Assembly: GCA_963669975.1 (NCBI GenBank)
Contig: CAVLJG010000007.1
Location: forward strand, 60,069,075-60,133,074
Source of the DNA: Acanthoscelides obtectus
Lineage: Eukaryota > Arthropoda > Insecta > Coleoptera > Chrysomelidae
Direction of reading: 5' to 3'
Length of the DNA: 64,000 bases
The notes beneath the pieces were generated by a model. That model was not told where the DNA came from, did no database searches, and saw only the letters and a program-made list of their open reading frames with translations. This document shows positions 47,835-60,000 of the stretch, in pieces. Positions within the stretch are counted from its first letter, which is position 1, and each line of letters opens with the position of its first letter. A program made the position numbers and the translations under genes.

Positions 47835-49500
47835 GCTTTGAGTAATGGTAGTCGGTCTTTCTGGACGCTGGCCAAGCAGATTGAAAATAACTTCTCACAT
47901 AGTAGCCTTACACCACTTACGTGTCAGGATGGAACGATTGTAAATTGTAACCGACTCAAAAGCTAAGGCGGAAGTGCTTGCCAAGATCGTTGCTGTCAAC
48001 TCCACCATGGACGTCCCCCCAACGCCCAAGTTCCGTCGATTCAAAGGGTTCAATATGCCAGAAGTAACATTCATGCATAAGACCGTAAGACAGGTGCTCT
48101 TGTCGCTTGACATCAACAAGGCTTCTTACTACTGAAGAGGTCTGCAGCAGAGCTTGCTCCACTTCTTTCGCGTCTCTTCCAGAAAACTGAAAATTTGCTC
48201 ATGTCCAACCGCTCCCAAAAAAGGGATCTAAGATGGACACTCACAACTAGAGGCCTATAGCTCTGCTCTCTGTCATAGGTAACGTGAAGGAGAGATGCAT
48301 AAATCGCGAGCTTCTGAACTACTCGTATCTCGGATGTCACGGCTTGATTAGCGACATGCAGTATGGCTTCCGGCATCAGCGATCCACAGGAGACATCCTA
48401 GCTTAATCACATAATTGTAGGGTAAACCCATCCAGTCTTACGGTGAGGCTCATGTTCCATCAGCTGTGGCACGCTGCTCTCTTATGCAAACTCCCATCCT
48501 ATGGCCTCACAGAGAAGCTTTGCAGATATGTGGATGACTTTCCCTCTGGCCGCAAGGTATGTCTCGTAATTGACGGGGTTCTCCTCTTCATCCTACAACG
48601 CTAACACGAGTATTCCCCAGGGGTCGGTCTTGGCTCCGACACTGTTCCTCTTACATATCAACGACCTCCTTCCTTGTACGATCAACCCAATCCACAGCTT
48701 CGCTGATGACAGCACTCTACATGCAGCAATTCAGAGTGAAAAGCCAATCTCTGCCGCTGAGCTGGAAAAAAGAAGACTAGCAACGACATCTTCTCTGACG
48801 AGAGACCTGGAGGTTATCACGTCATGGGGACGCAACAATCTTGTACAGTTTGATGCTCCCAAAACCCAGTACTGTACCTTGACGAACAAAAAGCGTCCTA
48901 GCGCTCATCCGGTTTCTTTGGATGACCGAGTTCTGCCAACGAGCCGTTCATTTTGGTTGGCCCAGATCACTGAGGACTTGATCTGGCACCAACACACTCA
49001 TCAATACCGGCAACTGCTGGGAAAATGGTAGGCTATTTGTTTCGCGCATTCTCTCCGCATGACCTTCTCACTCTATACAAGGCCCAGATAAGGCGTAGCC
49101 TCGAATGTAGCTCACACGTTGCTGCCGCCCCGACCTCATTATTTATGTTCGGTGCTGTCCAGATGAGGGCTGTCCGACTGATCCATGAATCTTCTCTAAC
49201 AGACAGTCTCGGAACACTTTCGCACCGGCGGGCCGTCGGTGATCTAGCTCTCTTCTACCGCGCCACCAACGGGCTTTGCTACTCAGAGCTCACTTCCGCG
49301 ATGCCGCCGCGCGATGTGCCTGCCAGACAGTCCCGCCTGACTTTGGCCTCCCATCCTAACCATGTCAAACTTCGCACATCCAGAACTGTCCTATACGACC
49401 GCTCCTTTTGTCCCGAGGGTGTCGAGATTGTGGAACAATCTATAAGAGTTCTACTAACCTTAGGCAGTTCAATAATCGAATAAACAAAATTTCCTTCGGT
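47835..49500 (+). pseudogene. LINE reverse transcriptase remnant (CR1/jockey-like), 5'-truncated
   Basis: Plus-strand relic with several frameshifts and stops. In order: SRSFWTLAKQIENNF (about 47850), RQVLLSLDINKAS (about 48090-48125, the DxxKA block), KKG at about 48220, IPQGSVLAPTLFLLHINDLL (about 48612-48671), IHSFADDSTLHAA (about 48690-48728, the catalytic FADD box), WGRNNLVQFDAPKTQYCTL (about 48825-48880), LLTLYKAQIRRSLECSSHV (about 49063-49119), and LSHRRAVGDLALFYRATNGL (about 49220-49279). It ends near 49500 with FNNRINKISFGFS-like sequence. No RNase H is present. The 3' region is shared with 16.7-17.3 kb and 56.5-57 kb. Inactive. Confidence 0.88.
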
Positions 49501-50395
49501 TTCTCATAGCAGCCGCAATGTTCCGGCATTTAGGCTTCTGCCTTCGCGGCTGCTTCAGTATATAAAAGGTACACTAGTAACCGCAAAAATAATTTTCACG
49601 CGAGTTTTTAAGTAGAGATAATGACCATTTTTGGAGTCTTTCAGACTTTAAATCGCTTATAGCTTAAAAACGACCAACTTTAGAGAAAGGGTAGGGAAGA
49701 ATTTTTGTTGTTGAATAATCCGAATAATCTAAAAAACTTTGCAGCGGAAACATCAATTTTTGTAATTTGCTTAAAACATTTTTTTAGACAATCTTGCATT
49801 ATATTACCGGCTGAATTCTTGATTAATATTAAACGGTATTTAACAAACGTGAAAAAACCGACATGGAAAAGTTTCCCTGAAGCGAAAAAACATTTCTTTG
49901 TTATCTATTTAAAACATTTCTAGCACCCGGCAACCTGACGTGACGAAAAAAATATAATTGGAAAAACCCTCCCAAGAATTCGAGGTTTTGGCTCTCCGTC
50001 CAGAGGCAGATATAAGCTACACAAAAGTTGTAACTTATTTATTTCTGTTATGAGTTCGTTCAAGCGGCTTAAGTGGAAAATACAGCTAAAGAACGAGACA
50101 GGATCACTATTCTCTTCAAAAATTCATATATAAGTGACGCTTTCCCAAACTCTATCATAATGGATGTGGGCATTACAGAAATTACACGGTTCCAAAGACC
50201 ACAACATCAATCATTTCAAAGAAATCAGGGGATTTCACACACGTCCGTTAATTTTGATCTACCACTTGATAGAGCAAATCAGGCATGTTGATAAATTAAG
50301 CAGCAGCTTGCTAATTATTTATCACACTAATTCTAAACCAACTAATGGTCATTGAACTTTGAGTCTTTAGAAATAGATCCGTAAGATCAACTAAA
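49501..50395. other. LINE 3' tail and spacer
   Basis: 49501-49570 is probably the LINE 3' untranslated tail (CGCAATGTTCCGGCATTT, GCCTTCGCGGCTGC). No poly(A) was seen. The rest is unassigned. Confidence 0.4.
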
Positions 50396-50706
50396 CATGC
50401 TGCTTTCGTCCGTCTGACCAAAGACAGCCAACTATTGACAGCTGTTTCGTGAGTTTATCAGCATAGCATGATCTCTGGGACATCCAACAAAGATAGCAAC
50501 TATACACAATAATTATGAATAAGACAGCGCGAAGCACCATCTATCATTAGAATCGATCACTGTGACCGCTAGATGGTGACGACTCTAGCTATGGTCTATT
50601 TGCTATTGAACAAAACGAGAAACCAAGCCTATGTTGATGGGTAGCCAAAAAGCACGAAACAGCTGTCCATGATAGCTGTCTTTGACGGAAGAACGAAAAC
50701 AGTATG
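50396..50706. mobile_element. 311-bp MITE-like inverted-repeat element
   Basis: The left arm CATGCTGCTTTCGTCC, AAAGACAGCC, GACAGCTGTTTCGTG and then ATCAGCAT (50396-50468) pairs with the reverse complement of the right arm: CATACTGTTTTCGTTC, AAAGACAGCT, GACAGCTGTTTCGTGC (from 50706). The arms are about 50-70 bp with scattered mismatches. The middle has an inner inverted pair CACCATCT/AGATGGTG (50536, 50570). No frame. One arm recurs at 29559-29640. No target duplication was obvious. Confidence 0.65.
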
Positions 50707-51250
50707 TTTGATTTGTTCAATGATAGGTAGACCTACATCTCCACATCTACTACACAGCTAGAATCGGTCACGTAGTGACTGGTCCTCCAATACGCAGACT
50801 GAGATCTATATAGTCCCAACAGATAGCTCCCAACTAGCAAAGTAGTGCTATAAGATTTTGGTAAAAGAACCGTTCAGCCATAAAAGCTCTCTATTGTTGT
50901 TGCCTGAACATCGAAATGCTGGCTTTATGTTGTGTGGAATGCAAATATGCTTTCTGCAACATATTTTCTTTAAAATGACGTGTTTAAAATATTCTTATAG
51001 CATAGTTATACAACACCTTACAGGACAAATTTTCAACTGTTGCATAAACGTTTATACAACTATTTTATACGGCATATTTGCACGTTAGTCAAAATGGTTG
51101 TGTTGTGGCATCCATGGAAACGTTTATAAAACAAACCCGAGCCTTGTTATTTTGCTGTGCAAATTTACTACTTTAGCCAACAAATTGCTCAGAACGGAAG
51201 CTCTTATACAACTGTTGTTTAGTAACTGTGAAAGGCTGTACATATTATGC
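50707..51250. other. No gene; several TTATACAAC motifs
   Basis: TTATACAAC or its complement occurs near 51006, 51050 and 51206. The same motif forms hairpins in the duplicated block at 51.85-53.3 kb. Otherwise featureless. Confidence 0.4.
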
Positions 51251-51253
51251 TAA

Positions 51254-51589
51254 GGCCCGTATCGTCGGTCGTCCCTACAATTGCAGGGCGCCTTTATGGC
51301 CTCCTTGATTGTCATAGTTATCTACTTCTCCGTGTCAGAACTCTATTTTGAGGTTATGTCACAAACATCTATTTGCATCAAATTGTGCTTGCTGTTGAGT
51401 TATATCACGTTTTATCAGCCTGAAATTTCCTACAATTTAAAAAGAAAACATATCTTCACATTAGGAGAGCGCTGACGCTGACACGGGACAAGTGTAATCT
51501 AGAAATTTTTGAAGGAGAGAAAGGTGTATGACAATCAACGAGGCCATAAACGTGCCCTACAATTGCAGGGACGACTGACGATACGGGCC
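51254..51589. mobile_element. 336-bp MITE, probably PIF/Harbinger type (GGCCCG ends, TAA duplication)
   Basis: The left end GGCCCGTATCGTCGGTCGTC and the right end (reverse complement GGCCCGTATCGTCAGTCGTC) form TIRs of about 60 bp, continuing with CCCT.CAATTG.AGGGC, TTTATGGCCTC and TTGATTGTCATA. Flanked by TAA at 51251-51253 and 51590-51592. The 3-bp TAA duplication and the GGCCCG start fit PIF/Harbinger. Within each arm the sequence CCCTACAATTGCAGGG is nearly palindromic. The 64-codon frame inside is incidental. Confidence 0.8.
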
Positions 51590-51850
51590 TAAATATGTTG
51601 ATATATAACTTCACCATAACCTAACTTTCTGCTGTCATATTTTTGTTAAAATACCATAACCAATGTTTTAAGACAAACAACGCATGCATATTAGTTAAAA
51701 AGGTTTTATAAACTGTTCAGACAGAAGATATAGATCTGATACAAATTCTGGGTAAATCATTCGACTCTGTCGGTATTTCATTTCTGACATTTGTCAAATT
51801 GTTGTATAACACCTGCAGGCAACACCAAAATATTCTAATAAACTAAAGAC

Positions 51851-53328
51851 AACATGGACGATGCCATGATTACACACAAACACCCGCTATATTGGGAAAA
51901 CATTTATTCCTCTATTTGACATTAAATAATTATGTTTCAGTTCGAAATTACAGATACAAAGCGATAAACATTAGTGTAATTGTGTCTAAATATAGGATTT
52001 GTGGAAGATTTAACGCAGATAAGTTCGGTTTTCCATCTTAAAAATCTAGACATACTTTTGATCATTATCAAAATATGAATCAAATACGAAGCCCGTAGAA
52101 ATTGCGTAACTACTTTGCACGATAATCACAATAAAATTTGCTGCGCAAGTAATTCAATAGCCCTATATCACAGTATAGAAGTTTATCATATACCTGTGTA
52201 TGAAATTCACAATGGCCGATATGTAAGTAACAATATGACTATATTGTATTAGTTAAATATTCTTCACTTCGTCTATACAATACATAAGAAATGGTTTGGT
52301 TGCAATAAAGTAGAATCACCTAACAGAATAGTTGTATAGTTGACAAAAACTGAATCTTGCACTGACGCAAATGTCCTATAGCGGCTGCAAGAGGCTTACA
52401 CCTTTGTTGTATAACTGTTACCTGCAGCCCTTATACAACCTCTTAAATGACTGAAGTGTCCTATTAGGTATGCCCATTCCGCTTGTATAGCTGTTCTAAG
52501 AGGGTTTTGCCAATGTTCTTACAGTATACAATGCTGTGTAAGGAATACTGTATAATCATTCTTGCAACTCTAATAGGAGTGATAATTGTTAGTTTGGAAG
52601 ACAACATGGTCGATGCCATGATTATACACAACCACCCGCCATATTGGGCAAACATTTATTCCTCCATTTTAGTATTAAATAATTATGTTTTAGTTCGAAA
52701 TTACAGATTTAAAGTGATAAACAATAGTGTAATTGTGTCTAAATATAGGATTTGTGGAAGTTAACGCAGATAAGTTCATTTTTCCATCTTAAAAGTCTAG
52801 ACATGCTTTTGATCATTATTTAAATATGAATCAAATACGAAGCCCGTAGAAATTGCGTAACTACTTTGCACGATAATCACAATAAAATTTGCTGCGCAAG
52901 TAATTCAATAGCCCTATATCACAGCGTAGAAGTTTATCATATACCTGTATGAAATTCACAATCGTCGATTTGTTAGTAAACAAGATGACTGTAATGTGTT
53001 AGTTATATATTCTTCACTTCGTCTATACAATACATAAGAAATAGTTTGGTTGCAATAAAGTAGAATCTCGTAACAGAATAGTTGTATAGTTGACAAGAAC
53101 TGAATGTCCTATAGCGGCTGCAAGAGGCTTACAGTTTTGTTGTATAACTGTTACCTGCACCCTTATACAACCTCTTAAATGACTGAAGTGTCCTATTAGG
53201 TGTGCCCATTCCGCTTGTATAGATGTTCTAAGAGCGTTTTACCAATGTTCTTACAGTATACAATGCTGTGTAAGGAATACTGTATAATCATTCTTGCTAC
53301 TCTAATAGGAGTGACAATTGTTAGTTGG
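51851..53328 (+). repeat. Tandem duplication of a ~750-bp unit
   Basis: Unit 1 (51851-52602) and unit 2 (52603-53328) align along their whole length with scattered substitutions. Unit 2 lacks about 17 bases (CTTGCACTGACGCAAAT, present near 52355). Both begin AACATGG.CGATGCCATGAT and end CTAATAGGAGTGA.AATTGTT. Each contains GTTGTATAAC, then a 14-16 base loop, then TTATACAAC (52408-52440 and 53137-53170), a 9-bp stem hairpin. A 93-codon frame crosses the unit junction (52483-52764), but it resembles no protein I know. Confidence 0.9.
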
Positions 53329-54461
53329 GCTGCTATTCACTCTTCGCACTGGTACCTACATAGCCTTTCGCGCTGTCTCATTTCAAGATACGTTGAAATA
53401 TCCCACAAACGCAAAAGTTGAGCCCAGCGTCCATACACTGAAATGCATAATACAAATTTTTGGAAAACAATAACACAGCTTCACGATTTCACTTATGCAT
53501 GTCCATTTATTCGAACCTAGTTTTCGATCCATTAGTTTGATGTGGTCAATCAAAAATACAGTCTACAGAACTTGCATCCTGCTGTTAATAATAATTATTG
53601 TGTTATTAATTGAAATATCATTCTGGAATGTACAGAAATAGTATCAACGACAGTTGTTTTTTACGGAACCGGATTACAAATCGTGTACCCTTTTTAATAA
53701 GGTTACGGTTAAGTATAATCAGTGACGTAGTGCAAGTTATTACCAGGGATTCAACAGTCCGTTTTAAAATAAAGGTAAAATCTAAAACCGGTCTGTATAG
53801 TGGCGAAAACCATAAAATTTCTCGTATTTCGGCATATATTATAAGCATAATGTCTATGAGGGCGAATTCCAACATATAGGTAGTCGAAGTTGCCCTTATT
53901 GTGAAAAACGATGTGGTCTAATGGTGTCGATGTTGATGCAATGTTTCTGACATCACGTCACTAACAAAAAAATACATAAACTATTCAAGTCTGCGATAAA
54001 AATTTTTGTAGATGGATATTACTTTGGAGACGTAGATATAAATGAACTTTTAGAGTAGTTTTACCAAATTCAATAGGGATGGATCAAAAATTTCCTGGGT
54101 TGTTTCTGTTCCATTCTCATAGGTGGAGACGACAATCACATTCTGGAAAACAAAATTCAATTTTGATTATAATTCAAACAATATCCAAATACTGATAAAC
54201 CGCAGAATTTTTTGTATCCGAATTATGTATTCAATCCCATTGCTAACACTTTATTTCCTTTATCATCACATTTTTTTAATCCGATTTGTTGCGGTTTACT
54301 TCCACAGTTGTATGAACAGTGGGTACAGGTGGTAAACTAAATTTGTCCCACAAAAACGTTGTCAAATAATCTGTGCTGAAAGATTATTTTTTGTCTTGCA
54401 TGCAGGCTCTGTTCTTATGTACTGCTTTGCCAGAACAAATCTCAGACAGAAAAAAATTCTA
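53329..54461. other. No supported gene
   Basis: Overlapping 85-89 codon frames on both strands at 53610-53879 have no recognised motif. Nothing else was seen. Confidence 0.4.
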
Positions 54462-54880
54462 AAACGAGATATAAATTTTTTTGGATATTACATGACATGT
54501 ACATTACGACAAACCATATCGCTTATTTCCGTCGGATTGTCTATCAGTCTGTCGGTCTGTACGATTGTTTGCGAATTTTTCGGTCTATCTGTCTGCTAAT
54601 CCTTGGCCCTATTATACCTTGGGAACATAGCGGTAGGTTATGATGATGATAAAAGTCATTCAGTCTTCGGTTCTTGCCGTTTTAGAGAAAAAAAATTGTA
54701 GGGGTTGAACATTGAGTTGTAAATGTAGCATATTTGGTACTAGAGAAAAATGTTTAAGTATCCTGAAATTTGTGATCCCAGTAGTTTTATTACCCACAAT
54801 ATCACACATATTTCGTATATTATTTACGATAATTACGATATCCCTTACCAGCCGAGGGTCTGAGATAAGTTCAGCAACAC
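54462..54880 (-). repeat. Dispersed repeat family A, copy 8 (inverted, diverged)
   Basis: AACGAGATATAAATTTTTTT, then GGATATTACATGACATGTAC, ATTTCCGTCGGATTGTCTAT, CAGTCTGTCGGTCTGT and CTGTCTGCTAATCCTTGG, then TTGTAGGGGTTGAACATTGA (54698) and ATATCACACATATTTCG (54798). It lacks GGATCCTGATCAT and both outer ends. Confidence 0.6.
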
Positions 54881-56499
54881 CTACAGTGCCCCAGCCGTAG
54901 CGTGCTCGAGTGAACGCCGATTGCTTAAAAGCAATTAATTAAGACTCCAATTAGATTCATTCCAAAAAATTAACGGCTGTAAGGGTTTGTCAAGTTGGCT
55001 TAGGTGCTGCACATTCAATTTACCCAGAATTGCGTGGGAAGAACAGAATCAACCTTCTTGATGCCACTTTTCTCTATGAGGATCGTTCCACCGTTATCTA
55101 CGCTACTGACAATAACAACTTGTTAATTGTGTACGCATTGATGTATATAAATGACTTTCAACCCGATACCGCTTATTGCCATTAGTTGGTGGGTGTTGTT
55201 ATTAATTCGTGTACATTTATCTACGCTTCACAATGACTGATTAAATGTTGAACGTCAATGTGATGTCGTTTGCGTCACAATCGCGCTGACCCAGACCTAC
55301 ACCGCAATGAACAATTCTAAATATTTATTATTTATAAATAAATTACTCTGTTGGGAAGAAACAACAGTAGCGCATATTACCAACGGATAAATCGTAATGT
55401 ATCTGTTTTATCAGACCTTTGCAGCGGCTTGCATTGCGTAGTATTTTCTCCTCACACCAAGGATAGTCTTAATCTGTGTAGGAAGCCTGTAACTGAAGGG
55501 AACTAGGCAAGAGCAAAATCTGGAGCACTATTTTGCTGTTGGGAAGATTACTCGGGCATTTCGATTTTGAGCATGTATGGCTCCTATCAAGCTGGTGCTC
55601 GGACCCCGTGTACCTATAGAAACAAAATAACAACTGCAGGAAATACGTTTATTTGTGTAAGCTCCAAAACATACGTTTTGTTTAGCCACTATGAAAATGT
55701 ATTCGTGAACGTGTGATCTTCGATATAAAACATAACCGTACATGAAGATACAGCTAACAACAGTCCTCTATCAGCCAATTTATGTTACCAGTAGTCAATC
55801 TCTTTACTTGTTTCGTATGGCATTGCGACGTAACCGCTAAAACCGCGAAAAGAACTATATAAAACGTAATTCAAATAAAAGATTTTTTACTGGGAGCTTT
55901 ATTTTCTGTGTCCCTGACTAAACATGTCCTTGATGCTGAATGCCAAGATGATATAACTTTATCAAACTGTTTTTCACATAACAGCTCTCATCAGAACCCA
56001 CCTATAACCGGAAACCTTTCATTAGACACTGTCCAACACATAAACCTAATAATCACAGTGGGCAAGAAACGGAGAGACGTACAACAAAAGTGTCAACAAA
56101 GGCATCACAAAAGAGGCGTACGCGATCGCACAACGGAGGCGATTTACAAATTGCGAAGTCGACTATGCAAACAATAACAATAAAACATATGTTCCCAACC
56201 GGCCGTAAATTATTTTTTACAAGCAGTTGCCTTGCAGCGCGTGCCCTCGCCTTAGAAACGAACACAATGGGCGCCAAGAAGGAAAACGAAGGATGAAAGG
56301 AAGATGGTATGCAGGCGAGTATGTTTGCAATCTGCAATGCGCCAATGTAGTGGAAAACTTTCCTAATGAGAAAATTGGGAATTACCTTTTTTATTTTGTC
56401 TTATAGAATCTGGTTAGCGAGCACCAACCAAGAAGAAGAAAATCAAAGAAGCTAAATTGACGTGCATAAATACCAGTGCATAATTATGTGGAGCCATGA
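54881..56499. other. No supported gene
   Basis: Overlapping frames on both strands at 55908-56337 have no recognised domain. Nothing else was found. Confidence 0.35.
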
Positions 56500-57000
56500 G
56501 GATCTTATAGAAAATAAAATAATCCGCTTTTTGAACTGCCCAAGGTTAGTAGAACTGGGAAAAGCCTCCTCAAGTAGATTGTTTCACAATTTCAATACCC
56601 TAGGGACAAAGGAACGGTCGTATCGGCTAGTTCTATATTTACGAAGTTCGACACGGTTAAGACGGGAGACCGAAGCCAAGCCTGTCTGTTTGTCGGGCAC
56701 ATTGCGCGGCGGCACCATGGAAGAGAGCTCTGAGGAGCAAAGCCCGCTGACATAGCGGTAGAAGAGAGATAGATCGTCGACGGCCAGTTGATGCGACAAT
56801 GTCCGTTAGAGAAGGGTCATCGAGCATGGATTATTTAGCCGGGGCGGTAGCACCCTAAACTTGTGAGTAGTGCTACTCGAGGCTAGGTCTTATCTAACTG
56901 GACATTGTACACGGTGGCTATGTGGAGCAAACAACAAATGGCCTAGCTATTTCCCAGCAGCTGCCGGTGCTATTGGCGAAATGTGTTGAAAATGAATAAA
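56500..57000 (-). pseudogene. 5'-truncated LINE: C-terminal end of reverse transcriptase ORF
   Basis: Minus strand, same family as 47.8-49.5 kb. MSHQLAVDDLSLFYRYVSGL, then CSSELSSMVPPRNVPDKQT (about 56799-56683), LRKYRTSRYDRSFVPRVLKL (about 56643-56584), with GKAFPSSTNL-like remains towards 56550. Upstream, 56960-56880 keeps traces of the LLYKAQIR region with stops. The catalytic core is missing. Confidence 0.78.
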
Positions 57001-60000
57001 ATCGGCAACTTCAGCGATTCCTGATAGGAATGGTATTTTTAATGTCGAAGCTACATTTAGTTTTGAATACTCTTGGATGGAACTCATCGCCAAACATCAT
57101 GCATCTACAGGAATCTACATAGGATTGAGAAGAAATAAGTAGCTTGCCATATACATTATACAAAAATTGTATAAATTTGGCCTAATAAAGAACAATGAAA
57201 AGGATTGAGGAGGAGCTTTTAAAATGCCTGGTCTCTGTGAAAGTTATAAAATAGACTGGTTTTCAAATCATCCATGAGTTGTTAACATTCTATACATATT
57301 CCAGTAATTCCTCCTGAGTTATAGAAGATCTAAGAATTACAAGACAGACGAAAAAATATAAGGGAAAACCGCAGACAGATAGAAGGACCGATGTGACAGT
57401 AGCAAGTAAAATGGTTAACGTTTTGTTATTTCTAACATACCTACTGCAGACCTACATACAGGGCGTCCTCAAATTTGGAACTATTCTTTACCCAGAGCAG
57501 CTTTCAAGGAATAATAAGTAAACCTTCCTAGTAACACGTACGCCAGAACCTCAAGATAGCCGAGAAATTAAGTCCAGAAAAAATTTAGTGTGCCAGCTTG
57601 GCCCAATATCTCACGTGAAAGGGTACGATGTGCAAATCAGGTGTCGCGCAGTGTGTATTTTTACCTACTCAATAGGATTTGAAAAACCGAAATTGAGCCA
57701 TTGCAACATCAGTGATGTTACTTTACTGTGAGCATCTTCAGGATGCTGTTGATACTTCGCGAGTGATTCAGATAGTTTCCCTGGTTGTTTCCATCCGGAT
57801 CTACATCAGTTTGTTATTATGTAAAGCCCATCGAGGTGAACCTAGACGGCCGCAAATGTTGAGTATTTATGGAGAATAGATATAGAATTGAGGAAAATAT
57901 CTGAACTATTCGATTCGACTAAACGATGCAAATTATTTACTTTGCCCGGATCCCCAAGTAAAGCGGATACAGACATATCGTGTAAAGTGAATGCATATCA
58001 CAAATGGTTAGGAAATTTTATCCAAAAACAGACGGTAACATCATCCAAAATTTAACCACTGACCACTAGTGTTCAATTTCCTTTGGTGAGAATAAAACTG
58101 ACTTTCAATAGGTACACAATAACTCCACTCCTTGAAGGTTTGGGTTTCGTTATGATCCTATACATCTACCGTGTGTTTATACTCCCCTACTCGTAATGAA
58201 ATTCGACTATAAAAATTCTTTTGAACAAACGTACCTTCAGCCAAACTCAAAAATCTTCCCACGACTCGTTCTTAATCACTGTCCGTTGTATTATAAGTCG
58301 GCTCTCCCTTTTTTGGCGGGAAAATCATAGGTGGTAAGGGCAAAAGGGCAAGACTCCTTTGCACCCTCCGCCCCGGAAGGAACCAGGTGCTGGCTGCCAC
58401 CGTAATTTGACCTGCTCTAAAGACTCTTCCCCATCATCATTCGCAGAGGCGTACCTAAACTTCGGGTAGTGTTTATAGAATATAGATTATTCAGTTTTGG
58501 TCAGACTTAAATGTATGTTGTTTCGAATTTTGTAGTTGCATTAAAAAATCTGCATTCAATACCAGTTTCTCCCTGAATATTTTTTCTTGATATTTGCATT
58601 CCTTCGAGAATCCTGTATACATGAACGTTAAAAACTACTACCATCTACAGTTAACCTTAGCAGAGTAATCAGTCAAAATGCAATATGCCAATAGTATGCA
58701 ATCAACGATCATTCCTATTTACCCATGAAAGCAAACAAGTAGGTCTTTTAATAATATTACACAATTCAAGCACTAAAGAGAATGCAAATGGCAGTACTTA
58801 TACGTGGTTCCTTCACGACAGCAGTACATACAGGGCATGTCTGATAAGTAATGACACTGGAAGATAAAATGCAGGTTACCAGGCCAGTGTTTACCAAAGC
58901 ACAAAAACTATGAAATATTCAACACCAAAATATATCACACAGTTTTATACTTTGAAGCATGTGCTGGCAGAGGGACACATCAGGGAGACAACCATATATT
59001 CATTTTAATTATTCCAAAAAAATGTAACGGTTATTTTAAAGAAGCATAAACTGGCAAGACAGAATCGTTTTGTCTGCAAGATAATTGCTTCCAATCACTT
59101 GCAGTTGCAAGACGGCCCTGAGCAAGGTTAGCCAACCTAAATCAATGAAATATTCCATGTCACATTCCTAACCTATAATGTTGGTTTTAGTTTTTTACCC
59201 TTCAGAACACATAGTTTTAACATCCTAAAACTAGTCATAACCGCTGATCGTCCAACATCAAATCACAATCCAATGTAAACAATTAAATATAAGACCACCG
59301 GACCAGCCTAGGGACATTTGCATATATTGGTAACTTGTATACATTTCACCAAAATTGCAGTCAAACTTGCAAGGAAATGGCATGAAGAATTAGCTGATTT
59401 GTTAGTATATGCAACTGGTCAACATTTATCTTGCTCTTGCTGACTGTAAAACGGCCACACTTACTACGACACCTTTGAGTTGCCATACGTACGTCACTGT
59501 GTAATTTCCCTTTCTTTTGTCAAGAAGTTCGACACGGAATCGGCTGCTGATGCTCATTCAAGTTGATGCTAATGTGACTGGCATTTTTTTATGAAGCAAA
59601 TAGCGTGCGTCTTCCCTTTGTATCGCCTTTGAGTGAGGGATTGTGGTTCAAGGATATCTGCGGTTGAAGGAACCATTGGGGTGTGTCTAAATGTGCACAG
59701 AATGCTTCCAGAATGTTTTTATTTAGATAAACATAGCACATTTCTATTCAGTGAACTTTTTGGGTTACAAATATATCGTAGACATGAACATATTGCAAAC
59801 CCAAAAATCGTTAGAATAGTTCATAGCTTGTACATACCTGGATATCATGAGTCATTACAGATATCACAGTTTGAATGAGGATCAGTATTTAATAGGTGTT
59901 CAATAATGCAACTTTATTTTTGTCATTGTAAACAATAAACTCCATGATCCTCCGGCCAAACTTGTATTAATCATTTTACATTGATATTTCAGGCCTCTTT

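Noticed and set aside
52483..52764. 93-codon frame across the tandem duplication junction
   Set aside because: Apparent conservation between units is explained by recent duplication; it resembles no known protein.
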